Counted from the first letter of the stretch, positions 1 through 12,131 are shown. The stretch: 34,466 bases of DNA from Dipetalonema caudispina (GCA_013365325.1 JABVXV010000490.1:1-34466), one strand, 5' to 3'. Made by a program: numbers and translations. The notes: generated from the letters alone by a model not told the origin.

Positions 1-64
1 TTTTTTTATTCATAAATTCTTTCTTTTGTAATTTTAATTTTTCTCTTCTTTCATTTTCTCAAAC

Positions 65-65
<1 letters not shown>

Positions 66-106
<41 letters not shown>
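66..106. repeat. Poly(A) tract, 41 bases
   Basis: Longest pure homopolymer in the window. There is no retroelement body or target-site duplication next to it. Confidence 0.95.
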
Positions 107-108
<2 letters not shown>

Positions 109-611
109 AAAAAAATTTAAATTTTTCATCCTTTACAGAAATACAAAATAAAAAAAAAAAAAAAAAAAAAAGAAGTATTTTTAACAAATCGTTCAATACC
201 TTTTCGTTATTTTCTTTTCTTTTTGTTATTATTTGCTAAAGAAAAGAAAAGAAAAGAAAGAAAAAGAGGAAAAGAAAAATTTTGATGATCGATTTAAATA
301 AGATAGATAAAATAAATGGTACCATTTGTACAAAATTTTTTTTTTTTCCTAAAATGATCAAATTTATCAATAGGGTCATCAGATATAAATAGGTGTGTAC
401 ATTGATAATTTAAAAAAATAAAAAAAATAAAAATTAAAAAGAACGATTGAAACGATGTAAATTGGAATATGGAAATGGAAAAAAGAGAGAATTTTTGATA
501 AAGAGAAGATTAGAAATTTTTTGGGAACCAAATAATGATCGTTTTTTTTTTTTTTTTTTTTTGCCAAGAATTTATATTTTTCTAGTAGTAATAATATGTA
601 AATAAAATTAC

Positions 612-634
612 CTATATATATATATATATATATT
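612..634. repeat. TA dinucleotide repeat
   Basis: Uninterrupted TA run of about 22 bases. Confidence 0.95.
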
Positions 635-1572
635 AGGTATAAATAAAAGAAAAAAAATTTATGTAATAGTATTTTAATTTAAATTTATTTATTTTTCGAA
701 CAATTTTTTATTTTATTGTTGATAGAGGAACAAAAAAAAAGAAAAAACAATGGAGAAAAAAAGTTGAAATGACTAAAATTGACAACGAACAAAAACTATT
801 TATTGGTATGCAATTGATGTATTAATAAACATTTTGCTTTAAAATATAAAATATGAAATTTCTTAAACAAAAAAAAAAAGAAAAGAAAGAGAAAAATATC
901 TTTTTGAGTTATAAAAAACAAAAAAAAGATTTTTTGATTTTTTTTTTTCTCTTTTTTTCTTCTTCAAACAAAATTATATATGGAAAGATGAGGAAGAAGA
1001 ATTAAAAAAGAAGTATGGAATGTTGATCAGATTAAATGTTAATCTTTTAGGGATGATGATAAAGCTTAAATAAAAATCTTCAAACTTTTTTACCATTTTT
1101 CTCTATCTCTTTCTTTTCCTTTTCCTTTTTACAAAGAAAAAAGCAAAAAAAAAAAAAAAAGAGAAAAAGAGAAAAATTGAAAAATTGTAGTTTTGATAGC
1201 TTTTTAAGAAATTCTTTCCTTAAAAATAAAATTTACGATTTTTTATTCAAACATAAAATATGTTGATGATAGTGAATGATGAAGGATGGAAAGGTAATTT
1301 TACTCATTTATTACTTGCATGCATTTATATTACATGCAATGCATGCAATGTTATGTAATTCGTTTATAACAATTCACATTTTATGTATTATCAAAATGTA
1401 CGATAATTTATAACCATTTTAACATCATTTTGCTGTCATCTTTAATGAATTCAAATGATAGCAATGGCAATACTATTCAATTGTAATTCATTTACCTTTT
1501 GCAAGACAGGTATTATTACAAAATGTATTAAATTAATGAATGGTACATTGCTGTAATTCTATAATATTCTAT

Positions 1573-1648
1573 AATGTTGAAGAAATCATTAAATGTATGT
1601 ACTATTTGTTAATGTTGAAGAAATCATTAAATGTATGCACTATTTGTT
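1573..1648. repeat. 38 bp tandem duplication
   Basis: Copies start at 1573 and 1611 and differ by one base (ATGTATGTAC versus ATGTATGCAC). Confidence 0.9.
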
Positions 1649-2169
1649 TGACAAATTTAAATTATATAATTTATTTAAAAAAAAAAAAAAAAAAAAAAAA
1701 AGAAAAAATGAATAATTATGATAAGAAATGTAAGATTTTTTTATCAGATATGTTATAAAGAAAATTTGAAATTTATTATAAGATAAGGTATTATTAGATA
1801 AGCTAAAGAATGTTACTCTTTCAAATGTTTAACATCCTTCTACAATGCAGTAGGAAATTTTGCAATACAACAAATGAAGAGGAAGAAGATGGGAAAGTAA
1901 TAATAAATTGCTTGCAAATCTTTTAAAATATCATCTTTCCAATTAGTGTAACATATTTTCACTTATCAGTGTCGTAGATAAATGTATTACATAGCATCAG
2001 TATGATATTATAACTGATCTTTTGAATTTTTTTCTACTTTTCAAGTATAATGATCATTCGGAAAGTTATTCACATTGCCGTATTTATCATACGACTGATA
2101 TGATACTATAAAGATATTTTGAGGATAAAAAAAGAATTATCAGTCAAATTGTTGACATTTGCTTAAATC

Positions 2170-2257
2170 ACAAATACATATACATATACAAACAGACAGA
2201 TAGACAGACAGACAGACCAACATACACACACACACACACACACACACAGAGAGAGAT
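2170..2257. repeat. Compound microsatellite: ACAT, GACA, CA, GA
   Basis: ATACAT repeats run into GACA/GATA repeats (about 2192-2217), then CA repeats (about 2224-2248) and a short GA run. Confidence 0.95.
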
Positions 2258-3579
2258 GCGCTCAAAAAATTTGGAAAAAAAAAAAAAGGATAATTAAGAA
2301 TGACATGAAAGAAAAAATTTTGTATATTTCATCCTTTCAAACAAATTTTTTGTTCCTTTACAAAGTGGAAGTTTAGAAATAATAAAAATTTTGAGAGAAA
2401 TGAAATCATCAAATTTTCGAATCATACACTAATCATCAGTACTTTGTGAAAATAATTAAACCAGCAGGTTTCCAAATTAAGTATTTTTTTCTTTTTTTTT
2501 TTTTTTTACATCAAATTTATTTTTATGGAGTGCAAAAATTAATACTATACAATACTTTATTAAATTATTTTTTGAAAATTTTTAGATAAATTTAATTCAA
2601 AATCAAATAAATTTTATTTGTTATGTGTCTACAAAAGGCTTATAATTTTTCGAAATTTTCTGGAAGAGATAAATTGATATCTTTTTATTTGCAAATTTTT
2701 ATATTGAGGATTTTTTTTTTTTTTTTTTTTTTTTGTTAAATTGTAATAAAACTTACTTCTTTCCTAAACATATTCAAATTTTATTGAAATGTATTAAAAA
2801 TTTTTCTATTAAGAAATTTATCTAAAAGTATATTTTATATTAGCATCATCGTAAGCAAAAATAATTTATCGAGCATTATTACATATTCTTAAAAAAAAAA
2901 AAAAAACCATTAAAGTCTATTTTAGAGTATTACAAAGGAGAAAATGGTTCCAAATTGTTGAACTGATTATGAATTTGATTTTGGGAAATTTTAATGACTG
3001 TCATATTTGTGAAACATTTAAATCGTCAATTAGATCAACGTTTTCAATCATTTTTAAATCATAAAACGCCGATTTAATGGCGCATATTTGAAATAGTTCA
3101 GGCAATAAAAATGATTTACTACAAAATATAAAATAAAAGAAATTATGAACTATTATTAGTTGTGATTGCTTGATGATAACCTATCATTAATCTAATTATC
3201 AATCGGTAAATATATTGCTGTAATGAAAATGCAGTATTAAATCGATCAGATAGCTTATTTCATTCATTTTTGTCTTTTTTTTTTTTTTTTCGTTTCTTCT
3301 AAATTTAATCTTTAAAGCTTATTGAGAATGAAATATTTAAAATGTAAAAGTTAGAAAAGGAAATCGATAATATTAATCATTTCCGATAATAGCTAATATT
3401 TAACAATTGTAATTGATCTGATCTAGTTGAAACAAAAGAAAAAAAAAAACCACTTCATACTAATAAAACGATCAAATTTTTGAAATGAATTAAAGTATAT
3501 TTAAACAAATTTGCTAAGATTTGAAATTTTCACTTCTTTTTTTTTTTTGTAAATACAGTCTCTAAGAATTAAAATGGTT

Positions 3580-3780
3580 AAAATGTTGCTACAATAGGTA
3601 AAATGTTTGAAGTGTTAAAATGTTGCTACAATAGGTAAAATGTTGCTACAATAGGTAAAATGTTTGAAGTGTTAAAATGTTGCTACAATAGTAGAATTAA
3701 AAAAAAAAAAAAAAATGGTTGGAATGTTAAAATGCCGTTACAACAGTAGAAATGTTTGGAATGTTTAAGTTGTTGTTGCA
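3580..3780. repeat. Compound tandem repeat with 20 and 17 bp units
   Basis: Unit A (AAAATGTTGCTACAATAGGT, 20 bp) and unit B (AAAATGTTTGAAGTGTT, 17 bp) occur in the order A-B-A-A-B-A from 3580. After a poly(A) run, diverged relatives follow to about 3780. Confidence 0.9.
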
Positions 3781-4955
3781 ACTTTAATCCCACGCCGAAA
3801 TGTCAAAAAAAAATATTATAGCAAAATTTCTCTAAAGTTTATACTTAAATAGGAATTATTAATCTCTGTTGCATTTATCTTTTCTGGTATGCTAATGAAA
3901 AGAAAAGAAATTAAATTTTTAATTAGCTTAAAATTTATATTCGAAATTTTTAACCTACCTCTATCTAAACAATTTCAAAATGTTCACAGTTTGCAGTTGA
4001 AATCAAACGAATAAAATGAATTATTCTTAGGATTTTCAATCCAATGTAATAAATTGAAATTGAATTAATGAATAACAATTTCAAATATAGTCCACGTGTG
4101 GATTGTAACAAATAAATAATGCGCAATCATCCTCTCTTCCATTTTTCCTCCTTCCGCCAATTCATTTCAAACTGGTTCTGACAACAATAATAAAAAGTTA
4201 AACCGCCAAAAAATTAGAAATTTTAAAATTAAAGTTGAACGAAGAAAGAAAAGAAGCCAATATCATTATATTACCCGCTTTTGAGGACATATGCAAAGAG
4301 AAGAAAAAGATAGATGGGAGAGGGTTATCCGACAATGATGACCTCCAAAAAATAAACTAATAGAAAAAGAAAAATAAAAAGAGAGGAAAAAATAGGGAAA
4401 GGAATCATTTTTCAAAAATGATATTTCTTTGAAAGGTCAAAAAGGCAGATGGTTTTCACACGTGACGAATTTTTACGAGTTAAATTGAGAATAATAGGAA
4501 GAGAAAGCTTTTCAATTCATTTCCAAAATAAAAAATTATCTAAGCAATTTATCAGAAAAATCATTTCCTGCTTTAAAATATCTTAAAATTATATAAATAC
4601 TTATGTATATATATATATTAATGTGAAGAAATATAATATGAAAATGATAAATTTATTTATTCCAGAAAAAGATAATTATTTTATGTTTATAATTTGTTAA
4701 ACAGTAATGATAAAAAAAATATAAGATGAATAAATGTACAAATTTGTTTTTAGTTACAAATATAGAAAGGATTGATTCAGGTTAAGAAAATGAAATTAAA
4801 ATTGTTGAGGTTATTGACCGAAAAAGTTGTACTTTTGATAGCAAATACTTTTGTGGAACACAAGAGAAGTGATAATTCAACCATTCTTGAAATATTAAGA
4901 AAGTTATCATTAAAAAAAAAAAAAAAAAAAAAGGTTCTCTAACTGTGATGTAATA

Positions 4956-5000
4956 TTTTTATAAAATGATCAAAATTTTTTTTTGATCATTTTATAAAAA
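4956..5000. repeat. Perfect 20 bp inverted repeat with 5 nt loop
   Basis: The left arm 4956-4975 and right arm 4981-5000 are exact reverse complements, separated by TTTTT. Each arm contains TGATCA. It would form a 20 bp hairpin or cruciform. It has no TIR or TSD that would mark it as a transposon. Confidence 0.95.
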
Positions 5001-5370
5001 ATCTCAAAAAATAATTAGTTGTATTATTAGAAATTAAATTAGTAATTTCAAATAAAATAACAATCATTTAAAAAAAAAAAAACACCAAACGTTTAAGTTT
5101 AATATGAAGAATTTTTTAAATTTTCAAATTTTAAATCTAATATTGTTGATGTAATTTGAAAAATTTAAAGTTAATAGTAAAAAAAGAATAATTTATGAAT
5201 GAGCAATATCTTATCGAATATCTTTTATTTAATCAACTGATAAATCTCTTAAATATCCTATCAATTTACTTCGGTTAAATTTCTCTTTACTTTTTTTTTT
5301 TTTTTGTACAAAAAACCTTTAACTATAAGAATTAAACATTTCGTTGTGATTATTTATTATAAGTTGACAA

Positions 5371-5395
5371 AGAGAGAGAGAGAGAGAGAGAGAGA
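5371..5395. repeat. GA dinucleotide repeat
   Basis: Pure AG run of about 24 bases. GAGA-type tracts are common in nematode noncoding DNA. Confidence 0.95.
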
Positions 5396-5634
5396 ATCCG
5401 CAAAAGAAGCTATCAAAATAATCAAATGATCATTCATATGTATATATGTATATATAATATTACAATTATTTTCCTTGCAAATTAGAACTATTCTCTTGTT
5501 AATTATGATCATCTTTTTGCTAATAATGCTTCATTTTACAATGATAATAACGACAACTTATCATGTATTTTATACATTATCATATAATAATACTCAAAAT
5601 AGTTCAGTAAGATATAATAAAGAGTAAAATAAAC

Positions 5635-5935
<301 letters not shown>

Positions 5936-6610
5936 AATAGATATGGAGAAATAATTCAAAGATTTGTTAAATATGCAAAATAGATAGTGATTTTGTGTTC
6001 AGTTGAAAGTTTCGGCTACATTTTCCTTAAACGTAAAATTTCAAACTTGCAAAGTTGAAAATGATATTATGCATGTCAATTTTTTCACTCTCAAATTTTT
6101 ACAATTGCTTAAGTTTAATGGAGTGAAAATAAATATGCAAATACATATAATTATAATTTGTTTAATTTTAAGCTCTAAACAAATAAAATTTTTAATATTT
6201 CCTTTTCGTGCATGCATTTTTGCATTCCACTTGAATGCATGAATATAAAAACATTTCATTGTTTTCCATTTTTTTTTTTTTTTTTCATTCCTTTCAATTA
6301 GTTTTTAAAATTTTCCCATATCAATTAATATAGCAAGAAAAAAAAAAAAAAAAAAAAAGAAAGAAATATACTGATTAAAATCAACAATAAACATTCAATT
6401 GAAGAATAATATAAAGTTAAATATTGAAATTTTAAGTTACAATTAAACTGAAGGATTAAATTTATGCCAATAATTTTGATAAAATTTCAAAAGATTCAAA
6501 GAAAGGGACAAAAAATGAAGTACTAAATTTTATCTATTGCATAAAAAATGAAGAAAAAAAAGAACGAATTTTTTTTTTTTCTTTTTTTGTTAGTTTTGTT
6601 TTGTAATACG

Positions 6611-6763
6611 TAATTATTCCTAACAGATCGAATATTTAATCATTTCCCGTAGTTCGATATATATGTAATTATTAGGTTTTATGCATAATTATTTCCAGTA
6701 GATTCAATATGTAATCATTTCGGATAGGTCTGATATGTAATCATTGTCAAATAGATTTCAAGT
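6611..6763. repeat. Degenerate 26 bp tandem repeat, about six units
   Basis: Units opening TAATTATT or TAATCATT start at 6611, 6637, 6666, 6686, 6712 and 6738. Most carry a TAG/CAG-ATTCGATAT-like second half. Confidence 0.75.
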
Positions 6764-7154
6764 TTTTGTTAAATAAATAGAAAAGAATTGAATGATGAAA
6801 ATTTTTATGGACAATTGCTCTTTTATCAGTTTCATATTAAATAAATAAGAATATGGGTGCAATTTAATTTTCCATTCCCACTATAATACACCAACACAAA
6901 AATTATGAAAAATAATTTTAGGTTTTTTTTTTTTTCTTGCATAATTTCTATTTAAAAAATATTTAGCTATGAAACATTTTTCAGATTTGATAAAATAAAT
7001 TATTTAATAGTTGTAAGGAAGTAATTCAATGAAATTTAACAAAAATTACTTTGGAAAAAGATGAAAAATAATTAATTCAATAAAAATGTTCCAGTATAGT
7101 TATATTTTATATACGATGAAAAAAATTCATATAAAAATTCATTTTGAATAGTAC

Positions 7155-7187
<33 letters not shown>

Positions 7188-8237
7188 AGGAAAAAAAAAA
7201 GAAATCTAAAAAATGTCAATTAAGTTTACTATGCTAAAAAATTACAATTACGGAACTATCATTGAAAGGGGACAAAAAGAAAAAAAAAAAAAAAAAATTG
7301 AAATTTGTTGGAAAGTATTAATTAAAATGAATGCTATTGGAAATATGAAAGAAAAAAGAATTAATTTTAACCCATTAAAGGTTAAAGATTTGAAAAAAAA
7401 AAAAAAAAAAAAAAAAGAAAAGAAAAATTTAACCAATTTCTTGTTCTTTTACGAACATCATTTAATACATGAAATGGAATATGAATTTTTCGCAACGTCA
7501 TCATCAAAATAAATATTCTTCTTTCTTACGTAACGTGACGGAAAAATTAGATCAAATAAATGCACCATTATAAAAGTCAATATTAATTTGTAATTCAATT
7601 AATTAGAAATTTTAATACATTTATATTAGGATAATTATCATTGATTCTATTGATAAATTATTTTATTTGGTGAAAATTATAAATGTAATCAATAAAGATG
7701 AAAGTCTCAAAAAATATTGTAATTTTAATATGTACTTGAAAAACTTTTAATATTTGCAAAAAAAAAAAAAAAAAAAAAAAAAAAGAAAAGCTTTGAAACT
7801 TGAAAAGTAAACTACTGGAACATTGGGAAAATTCGTTTGAATTATTGATACTTTTCAATTAATTAATGTAATAACAAGTTTGAAATATAGTACAAATAAC
7901 ATGTAATTAAAATTAACTTTTTCAAATGCAGAAAAGAGGAAGATGATGAAGTGCAACTAATGTGGCAATATATAAATATAACTAGTTTTCAATGCTCAGA
8001 ATATTTTGATGAATTTCCATTCATTTATTTCTTTTCGAAAATTATTGTTGAATTTGAAGAAGAGATAATTGCCAATTACAATTGATAAAATGAAAACAAT
8101 ATGAAATGAATGGTAAGAAGTAAAAATGCTCAGAATAATATTAATTGATATTTTAAACATTTGTATAAATTTCATCAAAAAGCAAAAATTTCGAAATACG
8201 AGTGAAATTTGAATAATTACCTTCCAATAATATCTCT

Positions 8238-8252
8238 AAGGTCAAGGTCAAG
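8238..8252 (+). promoter_or_regulatory. Tandem AGGTCA nuclear-receptor half-sites (DR0)
   Basis: Two AGGTCA half-sites abut with no spacer, and each is preceded by AA or CA. The inner one reads TCAAGGTCA, the extended monomer site of the NR5A/ERR/NR4A type. It lies just beyond the last found exon of the minus-strand gene. Function is inferred only. Confidence 0.3.
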
Positions 8253-8500
8253 TTCTTGTGAATGAATGAAATATAAGAGGTTAGTAATTGTTGAACTCTT
8301 AATAGCTTTTGCAATTACCTTTGTTCATTTTAATCTACCTCTCTCTTTCTCCCTTTCCAACTTCCTCTATCTTTCTCGATGAATTCACATCCCAAAATTT
8401 TTGGCAAATATTGTTGTATTTTAATTCAAAATGTAAATTACTCTTGAGTACTATTTAAAAATTGAATTGAATTATTGTAAATTAACAAATTAAAACAAAC

Positions 8501-8676
8501 TTGATTCTGCCTTGCTCGAATTGTAGGATGTACACGGAATTGAGTATTTCCTTCAGTTTTTAACATTTGATATCGTTTGGATCGTAAATTTGCAACTGTA
8601 TTAGCACCGGAACGCATTGCCCGTTTGCTACGTTTTGCCCGAGAGATTCGATGATGTTGCTATAAATATATTTCTT

Positions 8677-8707
<31 letters not shown>

Positions 8708-10876
8708 TCATCAATTATCATTTATGTAAAATTTTGCAATTTTTTCATATGAAAATCAAATGAGCAAAGAAAGTGTAAGTATTAAACTATCATATTATTC
8801 CGAAAAATTATCATATTAGAAAAAATTTCTCTATTTGAAATCCTAAAGATAAGAAAGATTAATAGTTGCTTTGTGATATTGTAAAAGATTTTATATTCGT
8901 TCAAAAAAAAAAAAAAGAAAAAAAAAATTTATTGTCTATTACAACTCTAATAATAGCTGAAAGCTTTTTCTTAAATGTTCAAATTTTTTGTATCCAAATC
9001 TAAGAGACTATAAATCAAATTTAACTTTTTAATAAAATGCAGAAATTTAATTTAGTTCTGAAATTTATTAACTCAAAAAATTTTTTTTGCAAAATAAATA
9101 GAGCGTAAAAATTTTGTCATATGCAACGAATGCCTTCACTTTCTACAAATAATTATTACAATGTAAATGTATAAATTTTTATCTAACAAGCATATACGTA
9201 TAGATATATACACGTATTTCACGTATCTATCCAAACGTCAAGTTTTTTGATTTCCACCGACGAAAAAAAAAAATAAAAAAAAATGGAAGTAATAATGAAT
9301 GAAAAAGATTCCTTTTCTTTTCATTTTTTCTTTGATCATAAATAAATTCCGTTTTCATTAAAAATTATCAAAAAAAAAGAAAAAAAAAGAAGGGAAAAGA
9401 AAAAAAAAATTAATTTCAAAAAAGATTATAACAAACAATAAATGATTTTATTTAAAGAAATAGACGAAATTTTAAATTTATTCAAATCCATAACATTTTT
9501 GGTTGTTTAATTTGTTATTAGCTTTAATTATAGAGGAAGTAATTCAGATAAAATGGCATAGAAATAAATAATATCTCAAATAATCATTCGTAATTGAGGA
9601 ATAGTAAATTGAAAGAAAGGCATCTATGATGGATGGAAGGAAAAATTATCGATAGATTGATTAGAATCAAATCCATCTGTTGCTAACAGAATCAAATTGT
9701 AATTCTTTTTATTCATTCATTTTTTCTTTTTTTTGATAAAGTATTTATTTATTCATTCGTTCATTCCTTCATTCTTTTATTCATTGAATGAATGAATGAA
9801 TGAATGATAAAAGACTAATTCTTCAAATGAATTGTTCATTCATTCTTAATATGTTAAACTATCGAGTAGCAATCATTTTGGTTCATTACAATAATTTCAA
9901 ATATTAATTTCGATATAAACAAAAAAAATAATTGAATATTTTATTTCACTAAATTTTCATTAATCTATACTTGAAAAGAGAGAAAAAAGGGAAAGAGGGA
10001 GAGAAGGGAGGGAAGAAAGAGAAAGGATTTTTTTTTTAAGAAATTTTATCAATGCTATTTAAAATTTAAAAAAAAAATGAAACGAGAATAGGATATGGAA
10101 GGAAGAAAAAGGAAATATAAAAGAGAAGGAGAAAAAAGAAAAAAAAGGTAAAAAAAAGAGTAAAATATAAACCCTAGAAAGATGACTGCTACTAGCGCGG
10201 TTGTTGTTGTTGTTGTTATTGTTGTTGCTTCTGTTGTTGTTGTTGTTGTTGTTATTGTTATTGTTGTTGCTATTATCGTTGTTACTGTTGTTGATTAATT
10301 GTACGGAACCATTGTTTCCATGTAATCCTTCTTCATCCACTAATTCTAAATCACTGGATTCACTGCTACTCGTATCAATCTCGAACAACTGACCATCATT
10401 TAATGGTGCTATAAAAGATATTCATAATTTATATTTCTTAACAAATGAAATGAAATGGAATTAAATGATGTGAACTAAGATATAATATAAATGAAATGAG
10501 ATAGAATTACAAAGAATGACCTATCAAAAGAATGGAAATAGGAAAGAATGACCATTGAAGCAGTAATAAGGGTTAAAATAGTAAGGGTAAAAGATTTGGA
10601 ATAAAAAGAGACGGGAATAAATGAATGAATGAATGAATGAATGAATGAATGAATGAGTGAAAGAATGCGAACGGATGAATGGATCGATGGGAAATTATGA
10701 TGTAAATTATAGGAAGCGTTGACGAAATATGAACGGAGACAAAAAGTCATCGAAGTTAATTTGAATAATTTGAATAAGAGGGATAATCTTTTCTATTTTA
10801 TATTTCTATTCTCTTTTTTTCTCATTTTTTTTCTTTTTTTTTCCTTCTCTTGTTTTTCTTTTAATTTTTATTTTTG

Positions 10877-10907
<31 letters not shown>

Positions 10908-11839
10908 CATCCTTTTTTTTTTTTTTTAATTTTAAAGTTTGTTTTTTTTTTTTTTTTTTTTTTTTAGTATTACTTTATTGTGAACATATATATTCGATAA
11001 CAAGACTATAAATATATGATCATATGTTGAGAATATAAATATATGATCATATATCGGAATTATAAATATATGATCATCAATAACATCAATGCATGATCAT
11101 ATATCGAGAATATAAATATATATTCATATATTGAGAATGTAATCATATACATACATAAATGAAATTGTAAAAAAATTTTGATTTTTTATTATTATTATAT
11201 ATTTTTTGTGTTTTTTTTTTTCATTATTATATTTCTTATTTTACTTATTTTATATTATATATATATATATATAAAAGAAGTTTGAAATTTAGAAATAATC
11301 TCTTTATAATAAGATAACAAGAAGTAGTAAATTTAAAAAATTGAAATTTTTTTTTTTTTTTTTTTTTATGAAAGGAATCAGGAAGTAATTTAGGTGCTAT
11401 TTATGATATAAATTTAAAAAAGAAAATTATTTCAATTCATTATCTAACAAAAAAAAAAAAATATCGTATCATATTTTATCATCTGTAAAATAATTGATAA
11501 TATGGCGAGTATACTATCTATGATTAATGTATCATTATCAGTTTATTATAAAATAAGAAAAAATAATTAATTTAAACGATTAGAAGAAACTTTCCATAAA
11601 AATTGTTGTTAATTTTGAATTTGAAATAATCTTCAATTTATTACATTATGATTAAATGCGATAATAACTAAAATAGTAATTTTTGATCACTTAAAACTTC
11701 ATAAATTTATTTTAAATTATCCAAAGTATTCATTTCCATGAATAAATAACGAAATAAATAATTAAGTAATAGTTTTACCTGTGCTTTGTCTATCATTGGA
11801 TGATCCATGAACTCTTCGATGACCAAACAATCGTCGCAT
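8501..11839 (-). CDS. 5' part of an unrecognised protein with polyasparagine tracts (3 exons)
   Basis: Three minus-strand exons join without a phase break: 11839-11779 (ATG, phase 1 end, donor GTAAAA), 10408-10173 (acceptor TTATAG, donor GTTTAT) and 8659-8501 (acceptor TTATAG, donor GTTTGT). Together they encode 152 residues. The start MRRLFGHRRVHGSSNDRQST has an in-frame TAA 30 nt upstream. Residues 29-47 are Ser/Asp/Glu-rich and include SSSESSDLELVDEE. Residues 60-93 hold two Asn runs broken by Arg-Ser. Residues 100-115 are basic (RISRAKRSKRAMR) and could be a nuclear localisation signal. The third exon ends IRARQNQ in phase 0, so the gene continues toward lower coordinates. I do not recognise the family. 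The more even codon use and base content of exons 1 and 3 against AT-rich flanks support real coding sequence. Confidence 0.65.
8660..10172 (-). other. Intron 2 of the minus-strand polyasparagine gene
   Basis: This 1.5 kb interval has a GTTTAT donor at its high-coordinate end and a TTATAG acceptor at its low-coordinate end. It contains poly(T) at 8682-8706, a CATT/AATG inverted tract at 9751-9806 and A-rich runs. No other exon seen. Confidence 0.6.
9751..9806. repeat. CATT/AATG inverted microsatellite
   Basis: An imperfect CATT run (9751-9785) is followed directly by an AATG run, so the two halves can pair into a hairpin around ATTCATT-G-AATGAAT. Confidence 0.85.
10201..10285 (-). repeat. 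Coding AAC/AAT repeat giving polyasparagine
   Basis: TTG/TTA triplets on the plus strand read as AAC/AAT on the minus strand inside exon 2 of the unidentified gene. The Asn runs are broken by Arg-Ser. The mix of AAC and AAT codons suggests an old tract that has not expanded recently. Confidence 0.8.
10617..10660. repeat. GAAT tetranucleotide repeat
   Basis: About ten GAAT units, within intron 1 of the minus-strand gene. Confidence 0.95.
11007..11140. repeat. 27 bp minisatellite with TGATCA cores
   Basis: Units start near 11007, 11034, 11061, 11088 and 11111. Most contain TATAAATATATGATCATAT or a close variant, and four of the five keep the TGATCA palindrome. Confidence 0.85.
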
Positions 11840-12099
11840 TTTACTTTTTTCGAGAATTTTTCGATGAAATTACTGATAATTACCTATTATTTTACAATAT
11901 ATTCGTTGATTCGTTAACATTGATTAGTAAAATCGAAGTGAAAAATCAATAATTATTTCCATTTGTTTCTTTTTTCACGTATGGATTTATTCTGCAAAAT
12001 TAAACAAATCAAAGAAATGTCTCTTTTTTCTTTAAATGTTCAAAACAAACCGATGAAATGGAAGAACAAAAATCACAAAGTCTGTCATTACAACAAAAA

Positions 12100-12100
<1 letters not shown>

Positions 12101-12131
<31 letters not shown>
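12101..12131. repeat. Poly(A) tract, 31 bases
   Basis: Pure A run upstream of the minus-strand gene start. Confidence 0.93.

Larger units (their letters stand above)
10409..11778 (-). other. Intron 1 of the minus-strand polyasparagine gene
   Basis: This 1.4 kb interval has a GTAAAA donor and TTATAG acceptor. It contains a GAAT microsatellite, poly(T) tracts and a 27 bp minisatellite with TGATCA cores. No other exon seen. Confidence 0.6.

Noticed and set aside
66..171. Poly(A) tracts as tails of retroposed elements
   Set aside because: No reverse transcriptase, SINE-like body, or target-site duplication is visible beside them.
6003..6259. Overlapping open frames on both strands near 6.1 kb
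   Set aside because: Both are AT-driven and of unremarkable hydrophobic composition. There is no splice or start context to choose either.
7213..7512. Plus-strand 99-codon open frame rich in Lys
   Set aside because: It is held open by poly(A) runs read as Lys. The remaining segments show no recognisable protein and no splice context.
10059..10172. Continuation of the polyasparagine frame beyond 10173
   Set aside because: After the GTTTAT donor the frame turns into Phe/Ser-rich sequence from an A/G-rich tract. Splicing at 10173 instead joins in phase to the coding-like exon at 8659.
10475..10967. Open frames over the GAAT repeat and poly(T) tracts
   Set aside because: They are repeat translations (Ser-Phe-Ile-His or poly-Phe), located in an intron of the minus-strand gene.
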